From Zunongwangia endophytica (GTDB lineage Bacteria > Bacteroidota > Bacteroidia > Flavobacteriales > Flavobacteriaceae): DNA of 64,000 nucleotides. Positions 43,214 through 52,532 of this stretch are shown here, in pieces. The notes beneath the pieces were generated by a model that saw only the letters and a list, made by a program, of their open reading frames with translations, ran no database searches and was not told the DNA's origin. Position numbers and translations under genes: made by a program. The stretch covers positions 372,001-436,000 of the forward strand of contig NZ_JAUFPZ010000002.1 in NCBI RefSeq assembly GCF_030409505.1, read 5' to 3'. Each line of letters opens with the position of its first letter. Position 1 is the stretch's first letter.

Positions 43214-45985
43214 ATGCTCAAAAAATTACTGGTTCTCACCATAGGACTTTTCAGTGTATCGCTAACTGCTCAGAAATTCGAAATTTTAGGAAAATTATTA
43301 GATAAAGAAACCGCTGAACCACTAGAAGCAGCTACAGTTTTTGCCGAAGCTGTTAGCGATAGTACACTGGTAACCTACACAATTAGCGATAAAGATGGCT
43401 CTTTTAAACTAAAAGGTATAACATCTCTAAAGGAGCTGAATTTGTATGTCACTTTTGTTGGTTATGTACCGTATGAAAGTCGGGTTAGCTTAAAAGAAAG
43501 CAGAATAATAAATTTAGATCCTATTTCTTTAGAATTTCAGGTGGAGTCGTTAGGTGATGTTTTAGTAAAAGCAAGACGTGCACCTGTAACAATAAAAAAG
43601 GATACGCTTGAATTTAATGCAGAATCGTTTAAGACTAAGAAAGATGCTACCGTAGAGGATTTGCTGAAAGAATTACCAGGAGTTGAGGTAGATGCTGAAG
43701 GAAATATAACGGTGAATGGAAAGCCGGTAAATAAAATACTGGTAAACGGTAAAACATTTTTTGGCGGAGATGATCCTACGATCGCAACCAGAAATCTTAC
43801 CAAAGAGATGATCAGTAAAATACAGGTTTCCGATTCGAAATCAGATTCAGATGCGTTTACCGGCGAAAATAGCGATGGCGAGAACAAAACTATTAATATA
43901 ACCATCGACGAAGATAAAAATAAAGGAATCTTTGGTAGAGTTTCTGGCGGCGGAGGAACAGACGAGAGGTTTGAATATGCTGGACTGGTAAATTATTTTG
44001 ATAATGATTTACAAATAAGTGCACTTGGTGGAGGAAACAATATCAATTCCCCGGGATTTAGTTTTGGTGAAATTGAAAAAATGTTTGGAGGAGGAGGTAG
44101 TTTAATGGTTTCTAGCTCTGGAGCTTTTAGCATCAACGGTCGTAATTTTGGTTTTGGAAGTGGAATTATAAATTCCAGAACTGGTGGTTTGAATTTTGCA
44201 GATTCTTGGGGAGAAACTTCAGAGATATCCGCAGATTATTTTTATTCAGGATCAAATAATTACGAAAATACGCAGCGAGAGCGACAAAATATATTACCAG
44301 ACGAGCGTTTTTTTACAGAAAGTTATTCTAGAAGTGATGGAAATACCGATCGTCATCAGGCGAATATGAAGTTTACAACAAAGCCAGATACTACCTGGTT
44401 TATCGATGCTCGACCTACCTTTAGTACCACAAAAGCAGAAAATAATTACGAGAGCAGTTCTGAAACCTATAATGAAGCTGGAGAACTGGTAAACCAGTCC
44501 GAAAGTGATAACCAAACGTTTAGTGACGGGCAAAGTTTTGGAGGTAACTTCAATGTAAATAAAAAATGGGCAAACGGATCTTCATTATCGCTGCGAACCG
44601 AAGGGAATGTCGAGAAAAATGAATCAGAATCTTTTATACTGACTTCCGCAGAAACTTTTGGGCAAGAAGGAGAAGATATCTTTAGAAATCAAGTTACTGA
44701 TGGAAACCAGGATAATGCAAATATTAGTTCATCTTTAAAATATCGAATACCGGTATTGAAGGACAAGCTTTTTCTTAATGCTGAAGCCGGATACGGAAAT
44801 GATTCCAGAGATGATAAACAATATGTTTACGATGTAAATGGCGATTCTTTTTTAGACAATTTTAATGAAGAGCAAAGTACCGATTTTGAAAATATTAATG
44901 AATACTACAGACCTGAATTTGGGGTAGATTGGAATACAGAAAAGCTCAATCTTGGTTTAGATGTCGGCTACGTTTTAAGAGAACTATCTAGTCGTGATAA
45001 TTTAAGAGATTTTGATTTTTCTCAGGATTTTGATGCTATCGAATTTGATTTGAATATGAATTATTCGCTTAGTCAGAAAACGAGAATATACGCATCGGTT
45101 TCAAGAAATAATAATGCACCCCAAGTTCGGCAATTATCACCTTATGTTGATGTTTCAGATCCATTAAACATTATTCAAGGTAATCCAGATTTAAAACCTT
45201 CAAACGAAACCCAATTTTACTTGAACTATAATAATTATGATTTTCAATCGCGAAGCGGGTTTTACGCGTATATTGTGTATAGTTATACCGACGATCAGGT
45301 AGTTTCCAAGTCTACCGTAAATAATAATTTTGTGAGAACTACAACTTACGATAATGTCGACGGTGCCTTTACAGGATCAGGAAGTATTAGTTATAGTAAA
45401 GAAGTGCAAATTGATTCTCTTTCGTCCTTTAGAATAGGTTTAGGATTTTATGGAACGTTACTGAGAAATGTGAATTTTATAAACAATGAAATTTATAACA
45501 GCAATACCACAGCTTTAAACCCAACTTTGAACTTAACTTATACGCTCGGGGATTTCTTAGAGTTACGACCAGGATATACCGTTAGATTTAATAATACCGA
45601 TTTCGATATTAATGCCATACAAGATTATGAATTTACTCGGCACGAATTGCGATTAAGAGCAACTACAAATTGGCCGAAAAATTTAGAGTGGCAAAATGAT
45701 CTTCGCTATTTTAATAATCCTAATGTTGGCGAAGCTTTTCAGAAAAACACCCTGTTATGGAATAGTACATTAACTTATTCTATTCTAGATAACAAAGGCA
45801 ATATAAGTTTAAAAGCTTTTGATCTCTTAAATCAAAATACAAATACAGAACGTCAAACTTCAGGTAACTTTATAGAGGATGTGCAAAGTACCGTTTTGCA
45901 GCAATACTTTATGATAGGCTTTAGTTACAAGTTTAATACCTTGGGTAAAAAAGGAGAAGTTAGAGAAACCAATTTTTTCTTCTAA
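43214..45985 (+). CDS. TonB-receptor-like outer-membrane protein with carboxypeptidase regulatory domain
   Basis: 923 residues with signal peptide ending LTAQ. A carboxypeptidase-regulatory-like domain (FEILGKLLDKETAEPLEAATVFAE to about 110) is followed by a plug-like segment (LKELPGVEVDAEGNITVNGKPV, KNILVNGKTFFGGDD) and a barrel running from about 230 to the end, ending in FSYKFNTLGKKGEVRETNFFF. This is the SusC-like/OMP_b-brl_3 family of large outer-membrane transporters without a partner SusD. No ligand can be inferred. The gene is alone, between a terminator upstream and a bidirectional terminator downstream. Confidence 0.87.
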   Translation: MLKKLLVLTIGLFSVSLTAQKFEILGKLLDKETAEPLEAATVFAEAVSDSTLVTYTISDKDGSFKLKGITSLKELNLYVTFVGYVPYESRVSLKESRIINLDPISLEFQVESLGDVLVKARRAPVTIKKDTLEFNAESFKTKKDATVEDLLKELPGVEVDAEGNITVNGKPVNKILVNGKTFFGGDDPTIATRNLTKEMISKIQVSDSKSDSDAFTGENSDGENKTINITIDEDKNKGIFGRVSGGGGTDERFEYAGLVNYFDNDLQISALGGGNNINSPGFSFGEIEKMFGGGGSLMVSSSGAFSINGRNFGFGSGIINSRTGGLNFADSWGETSEISADYFYSGSNNYENTQRERQNILPDERFFTESYSRSDGNTDRHQANMKFTTKPDTTWFIDARPTFSTTKAENNYESSSETYNEAGELVNQSESDNQTFSDGQSFGGNFNVNKKWANGSSLSLRTEGNVEKNESESFILTSAETFGQEGEDIFRNQVTDGNQDNANISSSLKYRIPVLKDKLFLNAEAGYGNDSRDDKQYVYDVNGDSFLDNFNEEQSTDFENINEYYRPEFGVDWNTEKLNLGLDVGYVLRELSSRDNLRDFDFSQDFDAIEFDLNMNYSLSQKTRIYASVSRNNNAPQVRQLSPYVDVSDPLNIIQGNPDLKPSNETQFYLNYNNYDFQSRSGFYAYIVYSYTDDQVVSKSTVNNNFVRTTTYDNVDGAFTGSGSISYSKEVQIDSLSSFRIGLGFYGTLLRNVNFINNEIYNSNTTALNPTLNLTYTLGDFLELRPGYTVRFNNTDFDINAIQDYEFTRHELRLRATTNWPKNLEWQNDLRYFNNPNVGEAFQKNTLLWNSTLTYSILDNKGNISLKAFDLLNQNTNTERQTSGNFIEDVQSTVLQQYFMIGFSYKFNTLGKKGEVRETNFFF

Positions 45986-46002
45986 GCTGAGTTTAGTTAA
46001 AT

Positions 46003-46038
46003 AAAAAGCGGCTTTTGGAAATCCAAAAGCCGCTTTTA
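46003..46038. terminator. Bidirectional terminator
   Basis: AAAAGCGGCTTTTGGA and TCCAAAAGCCGCTTTT form a long near-perfect stem between the convergent barrel gene and the MscS gene. Confidence 0.85.
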
Positions 46039-46058
46039 TAAAGAAATCTTGTAATTTT

Positions 46059-46967
46059 TTAATCTTCTGAATCCTGACTGGATTTTTCCTGAGCCTGATT
46101 CAAATTCAGTTTGTTTGAAAAATCAATCGTTCTAATGGGGAACGGAATATTAATACCTTTACCATCAAAAGCTTTCTTGATTCCTATAATAGCTCGACTT
46201 TGTGCAACTAAAATATCGTAATTCTTTTTAGCGTCGGTCCAGAATCTAACGGTAAAATTAATCGAACTATCCGCAAATTCATTATACATAAATTCCACTT
46301 CTTCCTGGCCATTTTGCGGAAATAAATCGGCTATGGTATCTTCAGTTAACTTCTTCACCATTTCTAGATCAGAATCGTAATGTACACCACAGTTTACAAA
46401 AATTCTCGAACGTTCAGTTCTACTGAAATTTTTAAAAGATTCGTTTACAATTTTAGTATTTGGTATAATTACAAAATTATTATCCGATTGCTTAATCTTT
46501 ATGCTTCTCAAGTTAATCTCCATTACAGAACCAGCATAACCGTTTGTTTCCACCCAATCGCCAATTTGGAGTTCTGGTAAGAAACTTAATATAACACCCG
46601 AAAAGCTGTTATTTAAGGGCCCCTGCAGCGCTAAGCCGACAGCTAAACCAATTACTCCCGCACCAGCGAGAATGGAGGTAAGCAGTTGGTTGAGATTTAA
46701 AAGTCCTAAAGCCACGAAAAATCCAACAAGTGTGATTGTTGCTTTTAAAACTTTGACGGTAATCTCTCTTATAGAATCTTGCTTAACTTTCTTAATTAGA
46801 AGTCGATTAACAAATTTGCCAACCCACTTTGCTACAAACCAAAAAAGTATAAAAACGAGAACTGCCAAAATAATATTTGGCAGGTTCACGATTAGGCTGT
46901 CAAGCCATCCAGTTAGTTTATCAACTAATGAATTTATAGATTTTTTAAAATCAAAACTCTCAAACAT
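46059..46967 (-). CDS. Mechanosensitive ion channel, MscS family
   Basis: 302 residues. Three hydrophobic segments near residues 25-50, 70-90 and 95-115 lead into the pore helix GAGVIGLAVGLALQGPLNNSFSG, which matches the Ala/Gly-rich TM3 of MscS, and the soluble beta domain begins LPELQIGDWVETNGYAGSVMEINLRSIKIKQSDNNFVIIPN. The channel opens under membrane tension to release solutes during osmotic downshock. It follows dps by 11 bases on the same strand, so the two probably form a stress operon. The C-terminus is charged (NQAQEKSSQDSED). Confidence 0.92.
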   Translation of the reverse strand: MFESFDFKKSINSLVDKLTGWLDSLIVNLPNIILAVLVFILFWFVAKWVGKFVNRLLIKKVKQDSIREITVKVLKATITLVGFFVALGLLNLNQLLTSILAGAGVIGLAVGLALQGPLNNSFSGVILSFLPELQIGDWVETNGYAGSVMEINLRSIKIKQSDNNFVIIPNTKIVNESFKNFSRTERSRIFVNCGVHYDSDLEMVKKLTEDTIADLFPQNGQEEVEFMYNEFADSSINFTVRFWTDAKKNYDILVAQSRAIIGIKKAFDGKGINIPFPIRTIDFSNKLNLNQAQEKSSQDSED

Positions 46968-46978
46968 GTATTTAAAGA

Positions 46979-47479
46979 TTATTCGGCTGCAATAGCTTTA
47001 TGAGTTTCTGTAGTTTTCATCTTCCATGCATCTAACATCCAGCTTGTTTTCTCAAGCTCTCTAATGTATGCTCCAATTAGATCTATAGTCCCTTCATCAC
47101 CAGCAGTATCTGCACATTTCACAACCTTACGCATTTGCTTCAGCAAAATTCCGTGGTCATCAATTAGTTGCTCGATCATATCATAATCTGTAAGTTCAGA
47201 AATTGATTCTTCCAGATTGGCCATTTTGAGATAATCACTTAGATTACTCGTTGGCTGGAATCTTAATGTCAAAATACGTTCAGCAATCTCATCAATCTTC
47301 AGTTTTGCTTCATCGTACATTTCCTCAAACTTCTCATGTAGATCGAAGAAGTTTTTACCGATTACATTCCAATGAAAGTTTCTAAGTTTTTGATAATATA
47401 TGTGATAATCAGCCAATAGAATATTTAGCTCATCTACTGTAACGGCTGTTTTTTCTTTGTCTAATCCTAAGTAATTCAT
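46979..47479 (-). CDS. dps: Dps family ferritin-like DNA-protection protein
   Basis: 166 residues. KLRNFHWNVIGKNFFDLHEKFEEMYDEAKLKIDEIAERIL carries the conserved His, Asp and Glu residues of the Dps ferroxidase site between subunits. The family oxidises Fe(II) with H2O2 and forms 12-mers that protect DNA in starvation or oxidative stress. The N-terminus lacks the Lys-rich DNA-binding tail of E. coli Dps. It precedes mscS by 11 bases. A -7 box lies at 47512-47519 on the minus strand, about 33 bases before the ATG. Confidence 0.92.
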   Translation of the reverse strand: MNYLGLDKEKTAVTVDELNILLADYHIYYQKLRNFHWNVIGKNFFDLHEKFEEMYDEAKLKIDEIAERILTLRFQPTSNLSDYLKMANLEESISELTDYDMIEQLIDDHGILLKQMRKVVKCADTAGDEGTIDLIGAYIRELEKTSWMLDAWKMKTTETHKAIAAE

Positions 47480-47511
47480 AGTATTTATTTATAGTTTTCT
47501 TAATTTCAATA

Positions 47512-47519
47512 CAAATTTA
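47512..47519 (-). promoter_or_regulatory. -7 box of the dps promoter
   Basis: TAAATTTG on the minus strand matches TAnnTTTG; no clear TTG at the usual distance. The start would be near 47506, leader about 26 bases. Confidence 0.4.
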
Positions 47520-47578
47520 CAATACTTCATTTGTTTAAAAATCTTATTTCAGAAGTTAAATCAAATAGGTATATAAAT

Positions 47579-47914
47579 TTACTTTATAGGTCGGTTTTCT
47601 TTAAGATCCAGTTTTTTGGTCATCTTGTCAGAAAGTTGACCACTTGAAATTCCATAACCATCAACCAAAGTACCTTTACGACCGCTTTCTGTAGTGATTG
47701 CGTATAGTATAGAATTATCGTCTGGATTACTCATTCCTTCAAAACGAAGAACTTTGTCCACATCAAACTCATGTGCTCCAAATTTTTCGTCTTCAGATTT
47801 AAGCTCTAAATGTTCATCTAAAAGGTTAAAATCGTGTTCATATCCTTCTTCTAATTTCAGTTTATTAATTGCCTGAGACAGGGTTCCGTAATCTTTCATT
47901 TTCTTAGTTTTCAA
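47579..47914 (-). CDS. Small conserved protein of Bacteroidota, function unknown
   Basis: 111 residues, acidic and basic patches, no signal or membrane segment. The conserved region is LKLEEGYEHDFNLLDEHLELKS followed by VLRFEGMSNPDDNSILYAITTESGRKGTLVDGYGI. I recall proteins with RFEGMSNPDD and VLVDAYG that are often labelled phosphoribosylpyrophosphate synthetase in databases; that label has no support here, since the protein is about a third of PRPP synthetase length and lacks its binding motifs. It lies 100 bases upstream of dps on the same strand. Confidence 0.7.
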   Translation of the reverse strand: MKTKKMKDYGTLSQAINKLKLEEGYEHDFNLLDEHLELKSEDEKFGAHEFDVDKVLRFEGMSNPDDNSILYAITTESGRKGTLVDGYGISSGQLSDKMTKKLDLKENRPIK

Positions 47915-48017
47915 TTTATTTCAAATGTTAAATTACGTTGAGAATGCTTTATTTCCAAGTGATTTGGAGTGTTTAGTATAAGTTTAACTCGATTTGGCGA
48001 TTCCTTTAGAACTGCAT

Positions 48018-48152
48018 TTATTCTTCTTTATTTCTTCCGAATAAACCAAAAGGAATAACAAGCAGAAAAAAGAAATACCAACCCGTTATCAAATCAACTA
48101 TCGTGATGATGGCAGCGATAATATAGAACCAATAAGACTTCGGAATTTTCAT
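48018..48152 (-). CDS. Small membrane protein, 44 residues
   Basis: An ORF from ATG 48150-48152 to a stop at 48018, encoding 44 residues: MKIPKSYWFYIIAAIITIVD, one long hydrophobic span (about 9-39), then a basic-acidic tail RNKEE. The composition and size suit a single-pass or hairpin membrane peptide. No homologue is recognised. It is short enough to be missed by length-filtered gene finding. The absence of any other candidate in this interval and the clean signal-anchor shape support it, but only moderately. Confidence 0.5.
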   Translation of the reverse strand: MKIPKSYWFYIIAAIITIVDLITGWYFFFLLVIPFGLFGRNKEE

Positions 48153-48550
48153 GAAAAAAAATGTTTGATCGAAATTATGAAGAATTAATTTTTGGACGAC
48201 AAGTTATTTAATCCAACAAATAAACTCAAAAAATCTATAAATGGGATTAGTGAATATTCGATAAAATTGCTGAGGTTTTTTTTCTATGGTCTAAGAATAA
48301 AGGGGGTGAACTTGATATTTCGAGCACTTTGAAATAGTAAGCCCTAGATTTTCTGCCGAATAGCGTCTAATATTTAATTTTCATCAAGAATAATAATAAA
48401 AATAGGGGGTTGGGTTTGTGATTTGGATAAGCTATCTTTGCACACTTAAAAATAAATAAGACCAGTTACATCTCGTCGAATTTATTTTCTTTCAAAGTCA
48501 AAATTGCTTTTCTTTGAATTTAAACCAGATATTAACTTTAGGTTGAAGGT
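48153..48550. other. Intergenic region before the LacI-glycan operon
   Basis: About 400 bases between the 44-residue ORF (minus) and the LacI-type gene (plus). It contains the promoter described at 48410-48440 and nothing else that I can support. The predicted leader of about 100 bases has no clear hairpin or palindrome. Confidence 0.5.
48410..48440 (+). promoter_or_regulatory. Promoter of the LacI-glycan operon
   Basis: TTG (48410-48412), 20 bases, TATCTTTG (48433-48440): both boxes match the Bacteroidota consensus. The predicted start near 48447 leaves an unusually long leader of about 104 bases before the LacI ATG. Confidence 0.65.
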
Positions 48551-49570
48551 ATGAAAAATAAGATCACCTTAAAAGAGCTTTCTAAGTTGCTAAACGTTTC
48601 AGTTTCTACTGTATCAAAGGCACTTAATGACAGTCCTGAAATCAGTCAGAAAACTGTAGAGCGCGTTAAAGAGTTGGCGAAACTTCATAATTATCGTCCT
48701 AATCCTGTAGCTGTTAATTTAAAAAGCAGTAAAAGTGGAACTATTGGGGTGATTATTCCAAATATCGCCAATGTGTTTTTCGCGAAAGTCCTTTCTGGGA
48801 TCGAAGCTAAAGCGCAGGAAGAAGGTTTGCAGGTAATTACATATATTTCTAACGAATCTTACGATAGAGAAGTACAAATTATCGATCACCTTACATCTGG
48901 TTTTGTAGATGGTGTTTTAGTTTCTATTGCAGAAGAAACGCAACGTAAACGTTCTTTCGATCATATTTATCAACTTATCGATTATGATATACCTGTAGTT
49001 TTATACGATCGTATTAATTACGATATGCCGGTAGATAAAGTTGGTGTCGATGATGCTGAAAGCTTTAAAAAAGTGACCACTAAACTTATTAAAAAAGGAT
49101 TAAAGAAGATTGGTGTAGTTTCTACAATACTACATTTAGTAAATGGTAAGGAGAGAATACGCGGCTATCAGGAAGCTTTATTACCAAGCATGAAAGAACA
49201 TATTGCTGCTTCTACTCGTAGAGAATTTTTGGATGAAAGAATTCATGAAATTCTTAGCGAAGATCGTGTACAGGCTGTTCTTTGTTGTGATACAGAAAGT
49301 ACGATGAAAGTTTATCGTTACGCCCACCAAAATAATATTCGAATTCCTGAAGATTTAAAGGTTGTTGGGTTTTTGAATGAAGAAATTACAAAATACCTGA
49401 ATCCGTCAATCAGTTATATAGAACAGAATCCACGTAAGATTGGTAAAGGAGCCATGAAACTTCTAGGAAAGCGACTTAAGGGAGAAGCCGAATTAAACAA
49501 AACAACCGAGAAAATTATAAAAACTAAATTGATCCATTTAGAATCTACAGATTTTGATTCTGATAAGTGA
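48551..49570 (+). CDS. LacI family transcriptional regulator
   Basis: 339 residues. The N-terminal helix-turn-helix is ITLKELSKLLNVSVSTVSKAL followed by the hinge-helix region (YRPNPVAVNLKSSKSG), then the periplasmic-binding-protein-like sensor domain (TIGVIIPNIANVFFAKVLSGIEAKAQEEG to DLKVVGFLNEEITKYLNPSISYIEQNP). Such regulators bind palindromic operators and release them or bind tighter with a sugar-type ligand. It is the first gene of an operon of nucleotide-sugar enzymes and overlaps the next by four bases (GTGA). Neither its operator nor its ligand is known. Confidence 0.92.
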   Translation: MKNKITLKELSKLLNVSVSTVSKALNDSPEISQKTVERVKELAKLHNYRPNPVAVNLKSSKSGTIGVIIPNIANVFFAKVLSGIEAKAQEEGLQVITYISNESYDREVQIIDHLTSGFVDGVLVSIAEETQRKRSFDHIYQLIDYDIPVVLYDRINYDMPVDKVGVDDAESFKKVTTKLIKKGLKKIGVVSTILHLVNGKERIRGYQEALLPSMKEHIAASTRREFLDERIHEILSEDRVQAVLCCDTESTMKVYRYAHQNNIRIPEDLKVVGFLNEEITKYLNPSISYIEQNPRKIGKGAMKLLGKRLKGEAELNKTTEKIIKTKLIHLESTDFDSDK

Positions 49571-50577
49571 AAAATTTAATAGATAAAAATAAAACAGCAA
49601 CGCTTGCCACCAGTAAAATCTTAGTTACCGGTGGTGCAGGTTTTATTGGCTCAAATCTGTGTAAAACTCTTCTCGATTTTAATGCTGAAGTAGTTTGTCT
49701 GGATAATTTTTCTACTGGAAAAAGACACAATTTAAAACGTTTTGAAGATCATCCTAATTTTAGGCTAATCGAAGCAGATATTCGAGATGAAGAAGCTTGC
49801 AAAAAAGCCTGCGAAAATATCGATTATGTCTTGCATCAAGCTGCTTTAGGCTCGGTGCCAAGATCGATTAAGGATCCGCAATTAACAAACGAGGTTAACG
49901 TTGGCGGTTTTTTAAATATGCTTGTTGCTGCTAAAGATACCGGGGTAAAAAGGTTTATTTACGCTGCAAGTTCTTCTACTTACGGAGATTCTTCAGATTT
50001 GCCAAAAATAGAGGATAATATAGGGAAACCGTTGTCACCATACGCGGTAACAAAATATGTAAACGAACTTTACGCAGATGTTTTTCAAAGGACATACGGC
50101 TTAGAAAGCATTGGTTTACGCTATTTTAATGTCTTCGGAAGGCATCAGGATCCCAATGGAGCTTATGCTGCTGTTATTCCGAAGTTTGTAAAAAAATTAA
50201 TGAATCACGAGTCACCTATTATTAATGGCGACGGAAGTTTTTCTCGAGATTTCACTTATATCGATAACGTGATTCAAATGAATCTTCTCGCAATTACCAC
50301 TGACAATCCAAAAGCCGTTAATCAGGTTTATAATGTCGCTTGTGGAGGAAGAACCGATCTTAATGAACTTCTTGATATATTGCAGTCAGAATTAGCTAAA
50401 TTTGATCCTGAAATTTCAAAAATTTCTGCTGAATATGGCGCTGCACGACAAGGCGATGTTCCACATTCTCAGGCTTCAATAGAAAAGGCAAAAGAGCTAC
50501 TTGGATACCGGCCAGATTTTTCAGTAAAAGAAGGTTTAACCGAAGCGGTTTCCTGGTATTGGAATAATTTAAAGTAA
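49567..50577 (+). CDS. UDP-HexNAc 4-epimerase (WbpP/TviC type)
   Basis: 336 residues of a short-chain dehydrogenase/epimerase. VTGGAGFIGSNLCKTL is the NAD-binding motif, ASSSTYGDSSDLPK and SPYAVTKYVNELYADV carry the Ser/Tyr/Lys triad, and LRYFNVFGRHQDPNGAYAAVIPKFV is the substrate region of the WbpP/TviC group that acts on UDP-N-acetylhexosamines. The start is a GTG within the LacI stop (GTGA). The next gene abuts its stop codon (TAAATG). With the downstream dehydrogenase it would give UDP-GalNAc and its uronic acid, a common building block of Vi-like or capsular glycans. The exact sugar is inferred. Confidence 0.88.
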   Translation: MKNLIDKNKTATLATSKILVTGGAGFIGSNLCKTLLDFNAEVVCLDNFSTGKRHNLKRFEDHPNFRLIEADIRDEEACKKACENIDYVLHQAALGSVPRSIKDPQLTNEVNVGGFLNMLVAAKDTGVKRFIYAASSSTYGDSSDLPKIEDNIGKPLSPYAVTKYVNELYADVFQRTYGLESIGLRYFNVFGRHQDPNGAYAAVIPKFVKKLMNHESPIINGDGSFSRDFTYIDNVIQMNLLAITTDNPKAVNQVYNVACGGRTDLNELLDILQSELAKFDPEISKISAEYGAARQGDVPHSQASIEKAKELLGYRPDFSVKEGLTEAVSWYWNNLK

Positions 50578-51857
50578 ATGACTAAAAAGAAAATAGCAGT
50601 AATTGGTCTTGGATATGTTGGGCTGCCATTAGCGCGACTTTTTGCTACAAAATACGCTGTTGTAGGTTTTGATATTAATCAGGCTCGCATAAATGAATTA
50701 AATCAAGGCGAAGATAAAACACTCGAGGTCGAAAATACAGTTTTAAAAGCTGTTCTAAAAGAGGAGAATTCTGAAGAAAACGGACTGTTTTGTTCTAATG
50801 AAGTAAGCGCTCTAGAAACTTGTAATTTTTACATTATTACCGTTCCTACGCCTGTTGATAAAAACAACAAACCAGATCTTACACCACTTTACAAGAGTAG
50901 TGAAACTGTAGGTAAAGTAATTCAGGATGGAGATATCGTAGTTTACGAAAGCACAGTTTATCCTGGCGCTACAGAAGAAGAATGTGTGCCCGTTTTAGAA
51001 AAAATAAGCGGACTTCAATTCAATAAAGATTTTTTTGTAGGCTATTCTCCAGAGCGTATTAATCCCGGCGATAAAAAGCATACTGTAGATAAAATTTTAA
51101 AAGTAACTTCAGGTTCCACAAAAGAAGTTGCTGAAGAAGTAAATAACATTTACGCTTCTGTAATCACTGCAGGTACGCATCTGGCTGCATCCATAAAAGT
51201 GGCCGAAGCTGCAAAAGTGATCGAAAACTCTCAGCGAGATATCAATATCGCTTTTGTAAACGAATTGGCGAAAATTTTTAATATTCTTGAAATTGATACC
51301 AGAGCAGTTTTAGAAGCTGCGGGAACAAAATGGAATTTCATTCCGTTTACTCCCGTTTGGTTGGTGGTCATTGCATTGGCGTGGATCCTTATTATTTAGC
51401 CCAAAAAGCACAAGCAGTTGGGTATCATCCAGAGATCATCCTAGCCGGTAGGCGAATGAATGATAGTATGGGCCAATATGTAGCGGCCGAATTGGTTAAA
51501 TTAATGCTGAAAAACGATCTAAAAGTTAAGGATTCTAATATTCTAATTTTAGGTTTTACCTTTAAGGAAAATTGTCCAGATGTACGCAACACACGAGTGA
51601 TCGATGTGTATCGAAATTTAGTTGAATACGGAGTGAATGTTTCGGTGTATGATCCTTTAGCTAATCCAGAAGAAGTTCAGCACGAGTATGGCATTAAAAC
51701 GCTTCATCAAAAGCCAAATTCTAAATTTGATGCTTTAATTCTTGCGGTAGCGCATCAGGAATTTTTAGAAATGGATCTGGCAGAATTGAAATCTGACGAC
51801 GCTGTTGTATATGATGTAAAAGGAGTTTTAGCTGAAAAAGCCGACAAGAAACTATAA
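50578..51857 (+). pseudogene. UDP-N-acetylhexosamine 6-dehydrogenase (WbpO/TviB type), interrupted by a frameshift
   Basis: The first frame (ATG 50578) has [56 protein letters not shown] and ends at [11 protein letters not shown]; the second resumes with [26 protein letters not shown], holding the catalytic Cys, and runs to 51857. One missing base near 51353-51356 separates TPG from LVGGHC; restoring it gives 426 residues, the normal length. The enzyme oxidises UDP-HexNAc to the uronic acid with NAD. Everything else is intact and in frame, so a sequence error is plausible; if real, the strain would lose the uronic acid branch. Confidence 0.88.
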
Positions 51858-51908
51858 TTGATCTATTGAAGTAATCTTCAATTTTCGGTAAATAAAAAGT
51901 GATTGAGT

Positions 51909-52505
51909 ATGTATCGCAAATTTGTCAAAAGTAGTTTCGACTTTATTTTTGCGCTTTTTGCACTATTTTTATTTCTTCCCATTCTTTTACTTATCAGTAT
52001 TTTGATTTTATTTCTTGATAAACTTAATCCCTTTTTCGTGCAAGAACGAGTAGGCAAGAATGCCAAGAGTTTTAGGATCTATAAGTTTAAAACGATGACA
52101 GACGCAAAGGATGCTAAAGGAAATCTACTAAATGAAGAGCGTCGCGTCACTCAGCTTGGTAAATGGCTAAGGAAATCTGGTTTAGATGAATTGCCACAGC
52201 TTTTTAATATTCTAAAGTTTGAAATGAGTTTTATAGGACCGCGACCTTTACCGGTATATTACATCGATCTTAAAGATAAATTACAACGTGATCGTCATCG
52301 CGTTTTACCAGGCATAACAGGATTGGCGCAGATAACTGGCAGGAATTCGCTAAAATGGCCAGAAAAATATCGATTAGATAATTATTATATCGAAAATCAA
52401 ACCTTCTGGTTAGACTTAAACATCTTTCTAAAGACAATCTATAGTTCCAACGGCTATGATGCTGTAAATTTTGAGAATGTAATTCCTAAAAAGAAAGCAG
52501 AATAG
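51909..52505 (+). CDS. Undecaprenyl-phosphate phosphoglycosyl transferase (PglC type)
   Basis: ATG 51909 gives 198 residues; an upstream TTG at 51903 is possible. One hydrophobic segment (FALFALFLFLPILLLISILILFL, residues about 15-37) is followed by the monotopic PGT domain: VQERVGKNAKSFRIYKFKTMT, RRVTQLGKWLRKSGLDELPQLFN, MSFIGPRPLP and RHRVLPGITGLAQITGRN. These proteins transfer a sugar-1-phosphate from a UDP-sugar to undecaprenyl phosphate, starting a glycan on the lipid carrier. It belongs to the small PglC form rather than the large WcaJ form. It sits between the dehydrogenase and the aminotransferase in one operon. Confidence 0.9.
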   Translation: MYRKFVKSSFDFIFALFALFLFLPILLLISILILFLDKLNPFFVQERVGKNAKSFRIYKFKTMTDAKDAKGNLLNEERRVTQLGKWLRKSGLDELPQLFNILKFEMSFIGPRPLPVYYIDLKDKLQRDRHRVLPGITGLAQITGRNSLKWPEKYRLDNYYIENQTFWLDLNIFLKTIYSSNGYDAVNFENVIPKKKAE

Positions 52506-52532
52506 AGTATATTTCCTAAAATTAACAATTGG

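Noticed and set aside
47579..47914. PRPP synthetase annotation for the 111-residue protein
   Set aside because: The length is about one third of the enzyme and its pyrophosphate and ribose-phosphate loops are absent; the name is likely a database carry-over.
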